Origin: Pseudonocardia broussonetiae
Lineage (GTDB): Bacteria; Actinomycetota; Actinomycetes; Mycobacteriales; Pseudonocardiaceae
Direction of reading: 5' to 3'
DNA: 64,000 nucleotides
Assembly (NCBI RefSeq): GCF_013155125.1
Contig: NZ_CP053564.1
Span: 4,409,501 to 4,473,500, forward strand
Of this stretch, positions 50,705-58,969 are shown piece after piece (positions within the stretch are counted from its first letter, which is position 1; each line of letters starts with the position of its first letter). The translations under genes were made by a program, and so were the position numbers. The notes beneath the pieces were generated by a model, which did no database searches, was not told the origin of the DNA, and saw only the letters and a program-made list of their open reading frames with translations.

Positions 50705-51658
50705 CTACCCCGGCCGCAGGGAACGGTCGGCGCCCGTGCCGCCCGCGGCGGCGCCGACCGTCCACGGGAACGCCGCCGCCCGCGACCGCACCCCCTGCGC
50801 CGCCCTCGACCGGTTCGGCTCGCCGAGGTCGGCGAGCAGGTCCTCGCCGAGCGTGACGAGCCGGCCGAGCCGCTCGGGGGTCAGCCAGCCCGGGCGCAGC
50901 GCGAACAGGAGGTCCTCGGTGGCGGTGTTGCCGCTGGCTCCGGGCGCGAAGGGGCAGCCGCCGAGGCCGCCGAGGGTCCCGTCGAGCGCGTCGGCGCCCG
51001 CCGCGACGGCCGCCAGCCCGTTGGCCACGCCCTGCCCCCAGGTGTCGTGGCCGTGGAAGACGATCCGTCGGCCGGAGGCCCGCTCCCGGGCGGCCGAGAC
51101 GAGCGCGGCGACCTCACCCGCGACCGCCTGGCCGAGCGTGTCGCACAGGACGACGTCGCAGGTGCCGTCCGTGCGCGGGTCCTCGACGATCCGCAGCACG
51201 GCCGCCGGGTCGACCGGACCGTCGAACGGGCAGGTGAACGCCGTGGCGAGGCAGAGCTGGATCCGCCCGCCCGCGGCGAGCGCCGTGCCGACGGCCGCGG
51301 GCAGTCCGGCGAGGCTCGTGCCGGAGTCGCGGCCGACGTTGGCGCGGTTGTGGGCGTCGGAGACCGACAGGCAGTACTGGACGTTGCGCGCGCCGGCCGC
51401 CACCGCCCGCTCGACGTGGCGCGGCGTGGCGACCCACACCCAGCACCGCTCGAGCTCGTGCGGTTCCAGCGCGTCGACGACGGCGAGGGTGTCGGCCAGC
51501 GGCGGGACGAGGTCGGGCCGGGCCAGCGAGCCGATCTCCAGCTCGGGAACGCCCAGCGCCAGCAGCTCCCGGACCAGCTCGACCTTGCGCCGGGTCGGCA
51601 GCGGCCCGCGGGTCAGCTGCAGGCCGTCGCGCAGGGTCGCGTCCCGCAGGACCGTCAC
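50705..51658 (-). CDS. HMG-CoA lyase-like (DRE-TIM) acyl-CoA lyase
   Basis: A 317-residue DRE-TIM metallolyase. LRDATLRDGLQL at the N-terminus, FHGHDTWGQG (metal HxH) near 207 and GGLGGCPFAPGASGNTATEDL near 238 with the catalytic Cys match hydroxymethylglutaryl-CoA lyase. It would cleave a 3-hydroxy-3-methyl acyl-CoA to acetyl-CoA plus a keto acid. GTG start inside the CoA transferase stop (GTGA), with no Shine-Dalgarno, so translation is coupled. With the CoA transferase and FAH hydrolase it may finish a ring-cleavage route; citramalyl-CoA is one fitting substrate. Confidence 0.83.
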   Translation of the reverse strand: MTVLRDATLRDGLQLTRGPLPTRRKVELVRELLALGVPELEIGSLARPDLVPPLADTLAVVDALEPHELERCWVWVATPRHVERAVAAGARNVQYCLSVSDAHNRANVGRDSGTSLAGLPAAVGTALAAGGRIQLCLATAFTCPFDGPVDPAAVLRIVEDPRTDGTCDVVLCDTLGQAVAGEVAALVSAARERASGRRIVFHGHDTWGQGVANGLAAVAAGADALDGTLGGLGGCPFAPGASGNTATEDLLFALRPGWLTPERLGRLVTLGEDLLADLGEPNRSRAAQGVRSRAAAFPWTVGAAAGGTGADRSLRPG

Positions 51659-52848
51659 GGGAGGAGCCCCAGCTCGGCGAGGACCTCGTCCGTGTGCTCG
51701 CCCAGGTCCGGACCGAGGCTGCGGACCGGCAACGACGCGCCGCCCAGCACCGGGACGATGCCCGGGAAGCCGACCCGGCGCGGTCCCTCGCCGGTGTCGA
51801 CGTCGAAGTACTGGATCATGTCGCGGGCCGCGTACTGCGGGTCGGCGCAGATGTCGGCCGCGGTGAAGATCGGGCCCGACGGCACGCCGGCCGCCTCGAG
51901 CACCGCGAGCACGTCGTCGCGCGTGCGCGCACCGGTCCAGGCGGCGAGGGCGTCGTCGAGCTCGTCGCGGCGGGCCCACCGCCCGGCGTTGCTGGCCAGC
52001 TCGGGGTCGTCGGCGAGGTCCGGCCGGCCGGCCGCGGTCATCAGGCGGCGGTAGATCCCGTCGCCGTTGCCGGCGATCACCACGCTCCCGCCGGTGGCGC
52101 AGGGGTAGGCGTTCGAGGGTGCGATGCCCTCCATGCGCCCGCCGACCCGCTCCCGTGTGATGCCGTGGGCCAGGTGGTCGGGCACCAGCGACTCCGTCAC
52201 GGACAGCACGGCCTCGCTGAGCGCGACGTCGAGGATCCGGTCGGCGAGTGGGGTCGGCGCGCCCGCCTCCCGCCGGTAGAGACCCATGAGCACGCCGAAG
52301 GCGGCGTACAGCCCGGCGAGGGTGTCGCCGATCGACACCCCGGTGCGCGACGGCGGCCGGTCCGGCTCGCCGACCAGCGCGCGCAGCCCGCCCACGGCCT
52401 CGGCGACCGCGGCGAACCCCGGGCGCTCCGCGAGCGGCCCGGTCTGGCCGAACGCGGAGATCCGCGCGATCACGACGCCCGGGCGCGCGGCCTCCAGCTC
52501 GGCCGGTCCGAGCCCCCACCGCTCGAGGGTGCCGGGACGGAAGTTCTCCAGCACGGCGTCGCTGCGGGCGACCAGGGCCAGGACGGCGTCCCGGCCCTCG
52601 GGCGTCCGCAGGTCGAGCACCACCGACTTCTTGTTGCGGTTGATCGTCCGGTGCAGCATCGAGGTGCCGCCGGCGTAGAGGCGCCAGGTGCGCAGCTCGT
52701 CGCCGGTGTGCGGGCGCTCGATCTTGACCACCTCCGCGCCGAAGTCGGCGAGCAGGCGCCCGGCGGTGGGCGCGGCGATGTAGTTGCCCAGCTCGACCAC
52801 CCGGACACCGGCGAGAGGGAGCGGCCGGGCGCTCGTCCCGGCGGTCAC
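51655..52848 (-). CDS. CaiB/BaiF family III CoA transferase
   Basis: A 397-residue single-module CoA transferase: PLAGVRVVELGNYIAAPTAGRLLADFGAEVVKIE at the start, NRNKKSVVLDLRTPEGRD near 80, and ENFRPGTLERWGLG near 110. It moves CoA onto an organic acid. GTG start overlapping the FAH gene (GTGA). Position between an FAH-type hydrolase and an HMGL-like lyase suggests it activates the hydrolase product for cleavage. Confidence 0.85.
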   Translation of the reverse strand: MTAGTSARPLPLAGVRVVELGNYIAAPTAGRLLADFGAEVVKIERPHTGDELRTWRLYAGGTSMLHRTINRNKKSVVLDLRTPEGRDAVLALVARSDAVLENFRPGTLERWGLGPAELEAARPGVVIARISAFGQTGPLAERPGFAAVAEAVGGLRALVGEPDRPPSRTGVSIGDTLAGLYAAFGVLMGLYRREAGAPTPLADRILDVALSEAVLSVTESLVPDHLAHGITRERVGGRMEGIAPSNAYPCATGGSVVIAGNGDGIYRRLMTAAGRPDLADDPELASNAGRWARRDELDDALAAWTGARTRDDVLAVLEAAGVPSGPIFTAADICADPQYAARDMIQYFDVDTGEGPRRVGFPGIVPVLGGASLPVRSLGPDLGEHTDEVLAELGLLP

Positions 52849-53762
52849 CGGCGCAGCGGGGTGAGCTCGGCGGGGGGAACCGGGCCGCGGCCCGCCCCGG
52901 AGGTGGGGCACGCGGTGGCGCCGCGGCCGGACACGCCGACGGTCAGCCGGCCGAGGTGCGTGACCTCGGTGCTGATCTCGTCGCCGTCGCGCACCTCGCC
53001 GACGCCGGCGGGCGTGCCGGTGGTGAGGACGTCGCCCGGTTCCAGGGTCATCACCGACGACACGTACTCGACCAGGCGGGGGACGTCCCAGATGAGGTCG
53101 GCGACGTCGGCGTGCTGGCGCAGCACCCCGTTGACCGCGCAGCGCAGCTCCAGCCGGTCGAGCGGCCCGACCTCGTCGGGCGTGACGAGGTGGGGGCCGC
53201 ACGGGGTGAAGGTGTCGAAGGACTTGCGCACCGAGCGGTCCTCCCCACCGCGCAGGGTCATGTCGAGGACGTTGGTGTACCCCGCGACGACGTCGAGCGC
53301 GTCGGCGGCGCGGACGTTCCTGGCCCTCCGGCCGATCACCACCCCGAGCTCGCCCTCCTGGTCGAACCGGCGGTCGTGGTAGGGCAGCCGCACGGTCCCG
53401 CCCGACGGGACCAGTGACGACGGCGCCTTGAGGAACACCCCCAGCCCGCTCACGTGGACGGCCTCGTTCATCTCGTGCTGGTGGTCGGTGTAGTTGACCG
53501 GCGCGGCGACGATCTTCGTCGGGTCGGGGACCGGTGGCTGCAGGGTGACCTCCGACCGGGCGAGCCGCGGGGCCGCCGCGACGTGCTCCCGCACGGAGGA
53601 CAGGTCGCCGCCGGTGCGGGCGAGCAGCCGCCGCATCGGGCTGAGCCCGGTGCCCGCGGCGGGTGCGGGACCGAGCAGCGCGCCCAGGTCGCTGATCACG
53701 TCCCCGTCGACGACGCCGACGGAGGGCGTGCCGGCGCGGTCGAGGAAGCTCACGAGTCGCAC
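52845..53762 (-). CDS. Fumarylacetoacetate hydrolase family protein (fumarylpyruvate/maleylpyruvate hydrolase-type)
   Basis: A 305-residue FAH-fold hydrolase. KIVAAPVNYTDHQHEM (near 84), FDQEGELGVVIGRRARNV with the metal Glu pair near 135, and TGTPAGVGEVRDGDEI near 250 are canonical. In gentisate pathways this family hydrolyses fumarylpyruvate, or maleylpyruvate directly. No maleylpyruvate isomerase gene is present in the operon. GTG start with AGGAGAGAACC upstream. Confidence 0.85.
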   Translation of the reverse strand: MRLVSFLDRAGTPSVGVVDGDVISDLGALLGPAPAAGTGLSPMRRLLARTGGDLSSVREHVAAAPRLARSEVTLQPPVPDPTKIVAAPVNYTDHQHEMNEAVHVSGLGVFLKAPSSLVPSGGTVRLPYHDRRFDQEGELGVVIGRRARNVRAADALDVVAGYTNVLDMTLRGGEDRSVRKSFDTFTPCGPHLVTPDEVGPLDRLELRCAVNGVLRQHADVADLIWDVPRLVEYVSSVMTLEPGDVLTTGTPAGVGEVRDGDEISTEVTHLGRLTVGVSGRGATACPTSGAGRGPVPPAELTPLRR

Positions 53763-53775
53763 GGTTCTCTCCTGC

Positions 53776-54984
53776 TCACGCCGCGGTCGTCGCGGCGGGG
53801 ACGTCGGGGTAGGGGTCGGCGTAGAGCCAGTCGACCTCGCTGTAGTCGTCGAAGGCGCGCCCGCGCAGCACGCGGTCGCGCAGCGCCGCGGTGACGTCGT
53901 CGTCGGTGTGCCAGATCCGGCCCCACGGCCGGGCCACGCGCTGGCAGCGGCCGGCCCGGGCCAGGCGGCGCTCCTCGTACGCCTTCAACGCCGCCGGCAG
54001 GTCGTCGCGGTGGGCGGCGAGGGCGCGGGCGAGCTGGTCGGCGTCCTCCAGGGCCTGGCCGGCGCCCTGGGCGAGGTACTGGAGCATCGGGTGTGCGGCG
54101 TCGCCGAGCAGGGCGACCCGGCCCGCGACCCAGGTCGGGATCGGCTCGCGGTCGAACATCGGCCACGACCGGTCCAGGTTGAGCAGCTCCAGCGCGTCGA
54201 GCACGGCGGGGCAGCTGTCCGCGAACCGGGACCGCAGGACCGCGGGTGTGCCGTCGGCCGGGTCGTCGGACCCGACGTCGAACACGGCGACCTGGTTGTA
54301 GAGCTCGCCGCGGCGCACGGGGTACTGGACGAGGTGGCGGCCGGGTCCGATCCAGATCAGGACGTCGTCCGCGGACGTCTCCCCGGCCACGGTGTCGACG
54401 GGGACCGTGCCGCGGTAGGCGGCGTAGCCGCTGAAGACCGGCTCACCGGTGTCGAGCAGCCGCCGCGCCCGGGACCGGAGCCCGTCGGCGCCGATGACGA
54501 CGTCGGCCCGGTACCGCGCGCCGTCGGCGCAGGAGGCGACGGCGGTGAGCCCGTCGGGGTCGTTGACCACGTCGACGACGGCGCGGTCGTTCTCCAGGGT
54601 GACGCCCGGCTCGGCCCGGCAGGCGTCGAGCAGGATCGCCAGCAGGTCGCTGCGGTGCACGACGATGTAGGGGTAGCCGTACCGCCGGCGGAAGGCGTCG
54701 CCGAGGGTGAGGGCGGTCAGCCGCTGCCCGGTCCGGGCGTCGAGCAGGACGCCGTGCTGCGGGTGCACGGCCAGGGCCTCGACGGCGTCGAGCACGCCCA
54801 GCGCACCCAGCACGCGGGTGGCGTTCGCGCCGACCTGCAGGCCCGCGCCGATCTCGACGAACTCCGGCGCCTGCTCGAGCACGCGGACCGTGCCGCCCCC
54901 GCGGGCGATCGACAGGGCGGTGGCGAGCCCGCCGATGCCGCCGCCGAGCACCAGCACCTCGCCGGGTCGGTGGGTGGTCGTCAT
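53776..54984 (-). CDS. FAD-dependent aromatic monooxygenase (3-hydroxybenzoate 6-hydroxylase / salicylate hydroxylase type)
   Basis: A 402-residue class A flavoprotein hydroxylase. VLVLGGGIGGLATALS (about 10) binds FAD, DVVIGADGLRSRAR near 160 is the DG motif, and GRVALLGDAAHPMLQYLAQGAGQALEDA near 290 the GD motif. Beside a gentisate dioxygenase, para-hydroxylation of 3-hydroxybenzoate (or an alkyl analogue) to gentisate is the expected step. ATG overlaps the dioxygenase stop (ATGA). Confidence 0.85.
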   Translation of the reverse strand: MTTTHRPGEVLVLGGGIGGLATALSIARGGGTVRVLEQAPEFVEIGAGLQVGANATRVLGALGVLDAVEALAVHPQHGVLLDARTGQRLTALTLGDAFRRRYGYPYIVVHRSDLLAILLDACRAEPGVTLENDRAVVDVVNDPDGLTAVASCADGARYRADVVIGADGLRSRARRLLDTGEPVFSGYAAYRGTVPVDTVAGETSADDVLIWIGPGRHLVQYPVRRGELYNQVAVFDVGSDDPADGTPAVLRSRFADSCPAVLDALELLNLDRSWPMFDREPIPTWVAGRVALLGDAAHPMLQYLAQGAGQALEDADQLARALAAHRDDLPAALKAYEERRLARAGRCQRVARPWGRIWHTDDDVTAALRDRVLRGRAFDDYSEVDWLYADPYPDVPAATTAA

Positions 54985-56024
54985 GAGCTCCTCCGGAAGA
55001 GTCCGAGCGCCTCGAGCACCGGGGCGTCGCTGGTGGTGAACACGTCGAGCTCGCGGTCGGCGTGGATCCGCCACGGGGACCAGGACGGGACGACCGCGAT
55101 GTCCCCGGGCTCGACGTCGAAGAGCCGGTCGCCGATCTCGATGCGGCCGCGCCCGTGCAGCACGGTCAGGACCCGCGAGCCGGTCTGCCGGCTGCTGTCG
55201 GTGGCGGCCCCCTCCGCCACGCGCGTGATCTCGCAGCGCATCGTGGGGAGCACGTCCCGCCCGCGGACGGGATCGGTGTAGCGCAGCTCGGCCGCACCGG
55301 TCTTCGACACCTCGAGCGCGGAGCGCAGGCCGCGGTCGGTGTCGGCCCACCGGTAGGCGAGCAGGGGGGAGTGGTCGGGCAGCGGCCCGTCGAGCAGCGT
55401 CGGGCGCAGACCGGGCCCGCTGCCGAACCGGCGCTCGGACTCCGAGACCGCGTCCGTGCGCCGGTCGGCGGTCGCCGACGGCCCGATCTCGAAGAACACC
55501 GCCTCCAGGGCGTGGACCACCGGCAGGTCGAGGACGTCGAGCCACATCATGGACGCGTCACCGGGGTTGTGGTGCTCGTGGAAGGTCCAGCTCGGGGTGA
55601 GGACGAGGTCGCCCGCGGACATCGCGATCGGGTCGCCGTCGACGAGGGTCCACACGCCCTCGCCCTCCAGGACGAACCGCAGTGCCGCCGGGGTGTGGCG
55701 GTGGGCGGGGGCGACCTCGTGCGGGCCCAGGTACTGCACCGCGGCCCAGAGCGTCGAGCTCACGTAGGGGGCCCCGCCCAGGCCGGGGTTGGCGCAGGCC
55801 AGTACCCGGCGGTCGCCACCGCGGTCGACGGGGACCAGCGCTCCGGCCCGTTCGCCCAGCGCCTTCAGCTCGGCGGCGCGCCAGCGGTACGGCAGGGTCC
55901 GGGGCACCGGCTCCGGGGTCAGCAGCCCGTGCTGGGTCCACAGCGGTTGGAGGTCCGCCTCGGCCAGGTCGGCGTAGAACCGGTCCAGCGCCGGTTCGTC
56001 GGCGGAGAACTTCGTCGTGCTCAT
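54981..56024 (-). CDS. Gentisate 1,2-dioxygenase-like bicupin
   Basis: A 347-residue bicupin dioxygenase. LGPHEVAPAHRHTPAALRFVLEGEG (about 99-123) gives the first cupin's iron-binding His-rich motif, and TPSWTFHEHHNPG near 145 the second motif; a second, reduced cupin lies near 265-325. This matches gentisate dioxygenase, which opens gentisate to maleylpyruvate. ATG with GAGAGGAAGACCC upstream. It sits between the P450 chain and the FAD hydroxylase in one operon. Confidence 0.87.
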   Translation of the reverse strand: MSTTKFSADEPALDRFYADLAEADLQPLWTQHGLLTPEPVPRTLPYRWRAAELKALGERAGALVPVDRGGDRRVLACANPGLGGAPYVSSTLWAAVQYLGPHEVAPAHRHTPAALRFVLEGEGVWTLVDGDPIAMSAGDLVLTPSWTFHEHHNPGDASMMWLDVLDLPVVHALEAVFFEIGPSATADRRTDAVSESERRFGSGPGLRPTLLDGPLPDHSPLLAYRWADTDRGLRSALEVSKTGAAELRYTDPVRGRDVLPTMRCEITRVAEGAATDSSRQTGSRVLTVLHGRGRIEIGDRLFDVEPGDIAVVPSWSPWRIHADRELDVFTTSDAPVLEALGLFRRSS

Positions 56025-56051
56025 GGGTCTTCCTCTCGCTCGGCCGTGCGG

Positions 56052-57242
56052 TCAGCTCGCGACGGCGAGCACGTCCTCGGCGGGCAGGCCGGTCCGGCCG
56101 CGCCACCGGGTGAAGCTGCGGGCGCTGTTCCAGGCGACCACGCCGACGACGGTCCGGTCCGCGACGCCGACCGCCACGAAGCGGTCCTGCGCCGGGTCCC
56201 CCTCGACCACCACCGTGCGGCCGTGCTCGGGGAACACCCCGACCGCCTGCAGCCGCAGGTCGCCCTGGTCGCTCCAGGAGTAGCCCGACGACACCAGGTC
56301 CTCGCCGTGGCCCAGCAGGTTCAGCGCCGCGCACCGCCCCTGCTCGGAGGCGTTGAGCCGGTGCTCGACCCGGCGGAACCCGTGCGGGGACAGCGGGTCC
56401 CGCTGCGCGGCGACGTCCCCGGCGACGGCGATGCCGTCGGCGGCCAGGCACCGGCGGTCGCACGGCACGCCGACCGGGTGGGTCAGGCCGGTGCCGGCGA
56501 GCCAGCCGTGTGCGGGCTCCGCCCCGATGGCCCCGACGACGAGTCCGGCGTCGAGCACGGTCCCGTCGGTCAGCCGCACGGCGGCCAGACCCGGTCCGCG
56601 CGGCTCGACGCCGACGACCCCGGTCCCCGCCCCCGTCCGGAACACGATGCCGGCCCGTTCGTGCCGGGCCCGCAGGAGGCGCCCGACGACGGCCCCGAGC
56701 TGGCGCCGCATCGGGGCGTCCCCGGGATCGACGACGGTGACCTCGCAGCCCCGCTGCCGCGCGGCCGCGGCGACCTCCAGCCCGAGCGGCCCGGCCCCGA
56801 CGACGACGGTGCGCGGGCGGTGCCGGAGCTGCTCCCGCAGGGCGAGCGCGTCGTCGAGGGTGCGCAGGTGGTGGACCGGCGCGGGGCCCGGGACGCGGCG
56901 CGCGTCGACCCCCGTCGCGACGACGAGCCCGTCGAAGGGCAGGACGCGGCCCGAGGCGCCGACGACCTCACGGCGGGCCCGGTCGAGCCCGACGGCCGGG
57001 TCGGCCAGCACCACGTCGGCCTGCAGGTCGTCGAACCGCGCCGGCGGCCGCAGGTGCACGTCGTCCGGTCCCTGCTCGCCGAGGAGCACCCGCTTGGACA
57101 GCGGCGGACGGTCGTAGGGCGGGTGCGGTTCGGCCCCGAGGAGGGTGACGTGACCGCGGAACCCGGCCTCGCGCAGCGTCTCCAGTGCCGTCAGACCGGC
57201 GGCACCCGCGCCGACGACCACGATGCGATCGAGGGGGGCCAT
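56052..57242 (-). CDS. Ferredoxin reductase (FAD/NAD(P)-dependent)
   Basis: A 396-residue reductase of the BphA4/putidaredoxin reductase type: IVVVGAGAAGLTALETLRE, PPYDRPPLSKRVLLGE near 41, VVVGAGPLGLEVAAAA near 146 and IAVAGDVA near 268. It begins one base after the ferredoxin stop and serves the P450 at 57473-58690. Confidence 0.88.
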   Translation of the reverse strand: MAPLDRIVVVGAGAAGLTALETLREAGFRGHVTLLGAEPHPPYDRPPLSKRVLLGEQGPDDVHLRPPARFDDLQADVVLADPAVGLDRARREVVGASGRVLPFDGLVVATGVDARRVPGPAPVHHLRTLDDALALREQLRHRPRTVVVGAGPLGLEVAAAARQRGCEVTVVDPGDAPMRRQLGAVVGRLLRARHERAGIVFRTGAGTGVVGVEPRGPGLAAVRLTDGTVLDAGLVVGAIGAEPAHGWLAGTGLTHPVGVPCDRRCLAADGIAVAGDVAAQRDPLSPHGFRRVEHRLNASEQGRCAALNLLGHGEDLVSSGYSWSDQGDLRLQAVGVFPEHGRTVVVEGDPAQDRFVAVGVADRTVVGVVAWNSARSFTRWRGRTGLPAEDVLAVAS

Positions 57243-57243
57243 G

Positions 57244-57441
57244 TCAGTCGTGCGTGTGGATGGCGCGGGCGGGGCAGATGCGGGCCGCGTTGCGGGCGGC
57301 CTCCACGACCGCGGCGTCCCCGGGTTCGGCGTCGTGCAGGACGACGATGCCGTCGTCGTCCTGGTCGAACACCTGCTCGGCGACGACCACGCACTGCCCG
57401 GAGGCGATGCACTTCTCCGGCTCGATCTCGATCTTCATCAT
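57244..57441 (-). CDS. Single-cluster [3Fe-4S]-type ferredoxin
   Basis: A 65-residue ferredoxin with Cys11, Cys17 and the C-terminal Cys of ICPARAI (about 56). The position that would be the second cluster cysteine (C-x2-x-x2-C spacing) is Ala/Gly, giving the three-Cys pattern of 3Fe-4S ferredoxins that feed actinobacterial P450s. ATG-ATG start with AAGGACGATG. Confidence 0.87.
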   Translation of the reverse strand: MMKIEIEPEKCIASGQCVVVAEQVFDQDDDGIVVLHDAEPGDAAVVEAARNAARICPARAIHTHD

Positions 57442-57472
57442 CGTCCTTCGCGTCGTCGTCGGGAGGAGTGGG

Positions 57473-58690
57473 TCACCAGGTGACCGGGAGGTCGTGCAGG
57501 CCGTAGAAGACCGAGGTCTGCTTGAACCGCAGCGCGTCGAGCGGCTCGGCCGCCCGCAGGTCCGGGAACCGGCGGAACAGCGTCGGGTAGACGACCTGGA
57601 GCTCGACGCGCGCGAGCGGCTGGCCCAGGCACTGGTGCGTGCCGAAGCCGAACGTGAGGTGGTGCCGCGCGTCGCGGCCCAGGTCGAGCACGTCGGGGTC
57701 GGGGAAGGCGTCGGCGTCGCGGTTCGCGGAGTCGTTGGCCGCGATCACGCCCTCGCCCGCCCTGATCACCCGGCCGGCGATCTCGATGTCCGCGGTGGCG
57801 ATCCGGCGCCGTCCGAAGTGGGAGATCGTGAGGTAGCGCAGCAGCTCCTCGACGGCTCCGGCCGCGCGCGCGCCGGGATCGGCCATCAGCCACGCGAGCT
57901 GGTCGGGGTGCTGCAGCAGGGCCAGGGTGCCCAGCGCGATCATGCTGGCGGTCGTGTCGTGCCCGGCGGCGAGCAGCAGCCGGAGCGTGTTCAGGGTCTC
58001 GGTCAGCGTGATCTCGCCGTCGTCCTGCAGCGAGTTCAGGTGCGAGATCACGTCCGGGCCGGGGTGCGTGCGCTTGTGCTCGACGAGGGTCCGGAAGAAG
58101 TCCTGGACCTCCTCGGACGCGCGCAGCGACTCCTCGACGTCGGCGGAGCCCGACCCCAGCACCACGGTGCGCTCCTGGAAGAACTCGTGGTCCTCGTAGG
58201 GGACGCCGAGCAGCTCCGCGATCATGTTGCTGGTCACGGGCAGCGCGACGGCGGCGACCAGGTCGGCGGGCTGCGGCCGGGAGGCGAGCTCCTCGACGGC
58301 GGCGTCGGCGTGCTCCTGGATGCGGGGGCGCAGGGCCTCGATCCGCTTGACCATGAAGGCCCGGGTGAGCATGCGGCGGTGCCGGGCGTGCTCGGGGTCG
58401 TCCATGTTGAGGAACGTGCGGAAGGTCTTCTGCGCGGCGCCCACGCCCGCCCCGAGGTGGGGGTAGCCGGGCTTCGACACGTCCGAGCTCAGCCGCGGGT
58501 CGGCGAGCAGGGTCCGCACGTCGTCGTAGCGCGTGACCAGCCAGGCGGGGGTGCCGTCCCAGAGTCGGACGCGGCTGATCGGGTCGTCCCGGCGCAGCCC
58601 GCTCATGGCGGACGGCGGCGCGAACGGGCAGCGCATGTCCCGTGAGAACGGGTAGATCGGGCTCTCCGCGACCTCGGCTACCTCGGTCAT
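57473..58690 (-). CDS. Cytochrome P450 (second system)
   Basis: A 405-residue CYP105-like soluble P450. I-helix LLAAGHDTTASM has the standard acid-alcohol pair, EELLRY is the ExxR helix, and FGFGTHQCLGQPLAR holds the haem cysteine near 350. It starts at the ATG after AGAGGGAGCG. First gene of the - strand operon, followed by its own 3Fe-4S ferredoxin and reductase, then the gentisate-type genes; it may carry out the initial hydroxylation of the growth substrate. Confidence 0.92.
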   Translation of the reverse strand: MTEVAEVAESPIYPFSRDMRCPFAPPSAMSGLRRDDPISRVRLWDGTPAWLVTRYDDVRTLLADPRLSSDVSKPGYPHLGAGVGAAQKTFRTFLNMDDPEHARHRRMLTRAFMVKRIEALRPRIQEHADAAVEELASRPQPADLVAAVALPVTSNMIAELLGVPYEDHEFFQERTVVLGSGSADVEESLRASEEVQDFFRTLVEHKRTHPGPDVISHLNSLQDDGEITLTETLNTLRLLLAAGHDTTASMIALGTLALLQHPDQLAWLMADPGARAAGAVEELLRYLTISHFGRRRIATADIEIAGRVIRAGEGVIAANDSANRDADAFPDPDVLDLGRDARHHLTFGFGTHQCLGQPLARVELQVVYPTLFRRFPDLRAAEPLDALRFKQTSVFYGLHDLPVTW

Positions 58691-58745
58691 CGCTCCCTCT
58701 TCTCTCTCGCTGGCGAACAAGAACCTGTACGGACGATATGACCGA

Positions 58746-58774
58746 ACGGTAAGAGGTGTCGAACGGCAAGTCAA
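58746..58774 (-). promoter_or_regulatory. Promoter of the P450/gentisate operon
   Basis: On the - strand TTGACT (58769-58774) and TACCGT (58746-58751) are 17 bases apart, a good sigma-70-type promoter about 55 bases before the start codon. The direct repeat CCGTTCG (58760-58766 and 58743-58749) overlaps the spacer and -10, a likely regulator site. Confidence 0.55.
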
Positions 58775-58821
58775 GGCGCCGGTCGCCTCGTGATCGGTGC
58801 AGCCCAGGCGGATTCTGCTGC

Positions 58822-58850
58822 TTGACACCCCGGGAGGCGGCTGCAACTCT
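58822..58850 (+). promoter_or_regulatory. Promoter of the MFS/CocE operon
   Basis: A consensus TTGACA (58822-58827) is followed after 17 bases by AACTCT (58845-58850). The inverted repeat at 58859-58883 lies where the transcription start would be. Confidence 0.45.
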
Positions 58851-58858
58851 TCCGTCGA

Positions 58859-58883
58859 TAGGAAGTGCACGGAGTACTTCCTA
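58859..58883. promoter_or_regulatory. Operator candidate TAGGAAGT-N9-ACTTCCTA
   Basis: Perfect 8-bp arms (58859-58866, 58876-58883) just downstream of the MFS promoter. The octamer CTTCCTAC (58877-58884) recurs at 63007-63014, directly upstream of the MarR gene that ends this operon, as expected for a shared half-site. Repression by the tandem MarR is the inference. Confidence 0.5.
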
Positions 58884-58969
58884 CTCCAGGTGGCGCAAGT
58901 ACCAACCCGGCCGGCTCGATCACGGCGCGCGCCCCGAACCTCGCACCGTTTCTCGATGAGGAGATCCCC

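Noticed and set aside
49951..50856. Long open frames within the repeat cluster between 49947 and 50704
   Set aside because: The frames are open on several strands because of GC-rich repeats with few stops; they lack ribosome sites and any family likeness.
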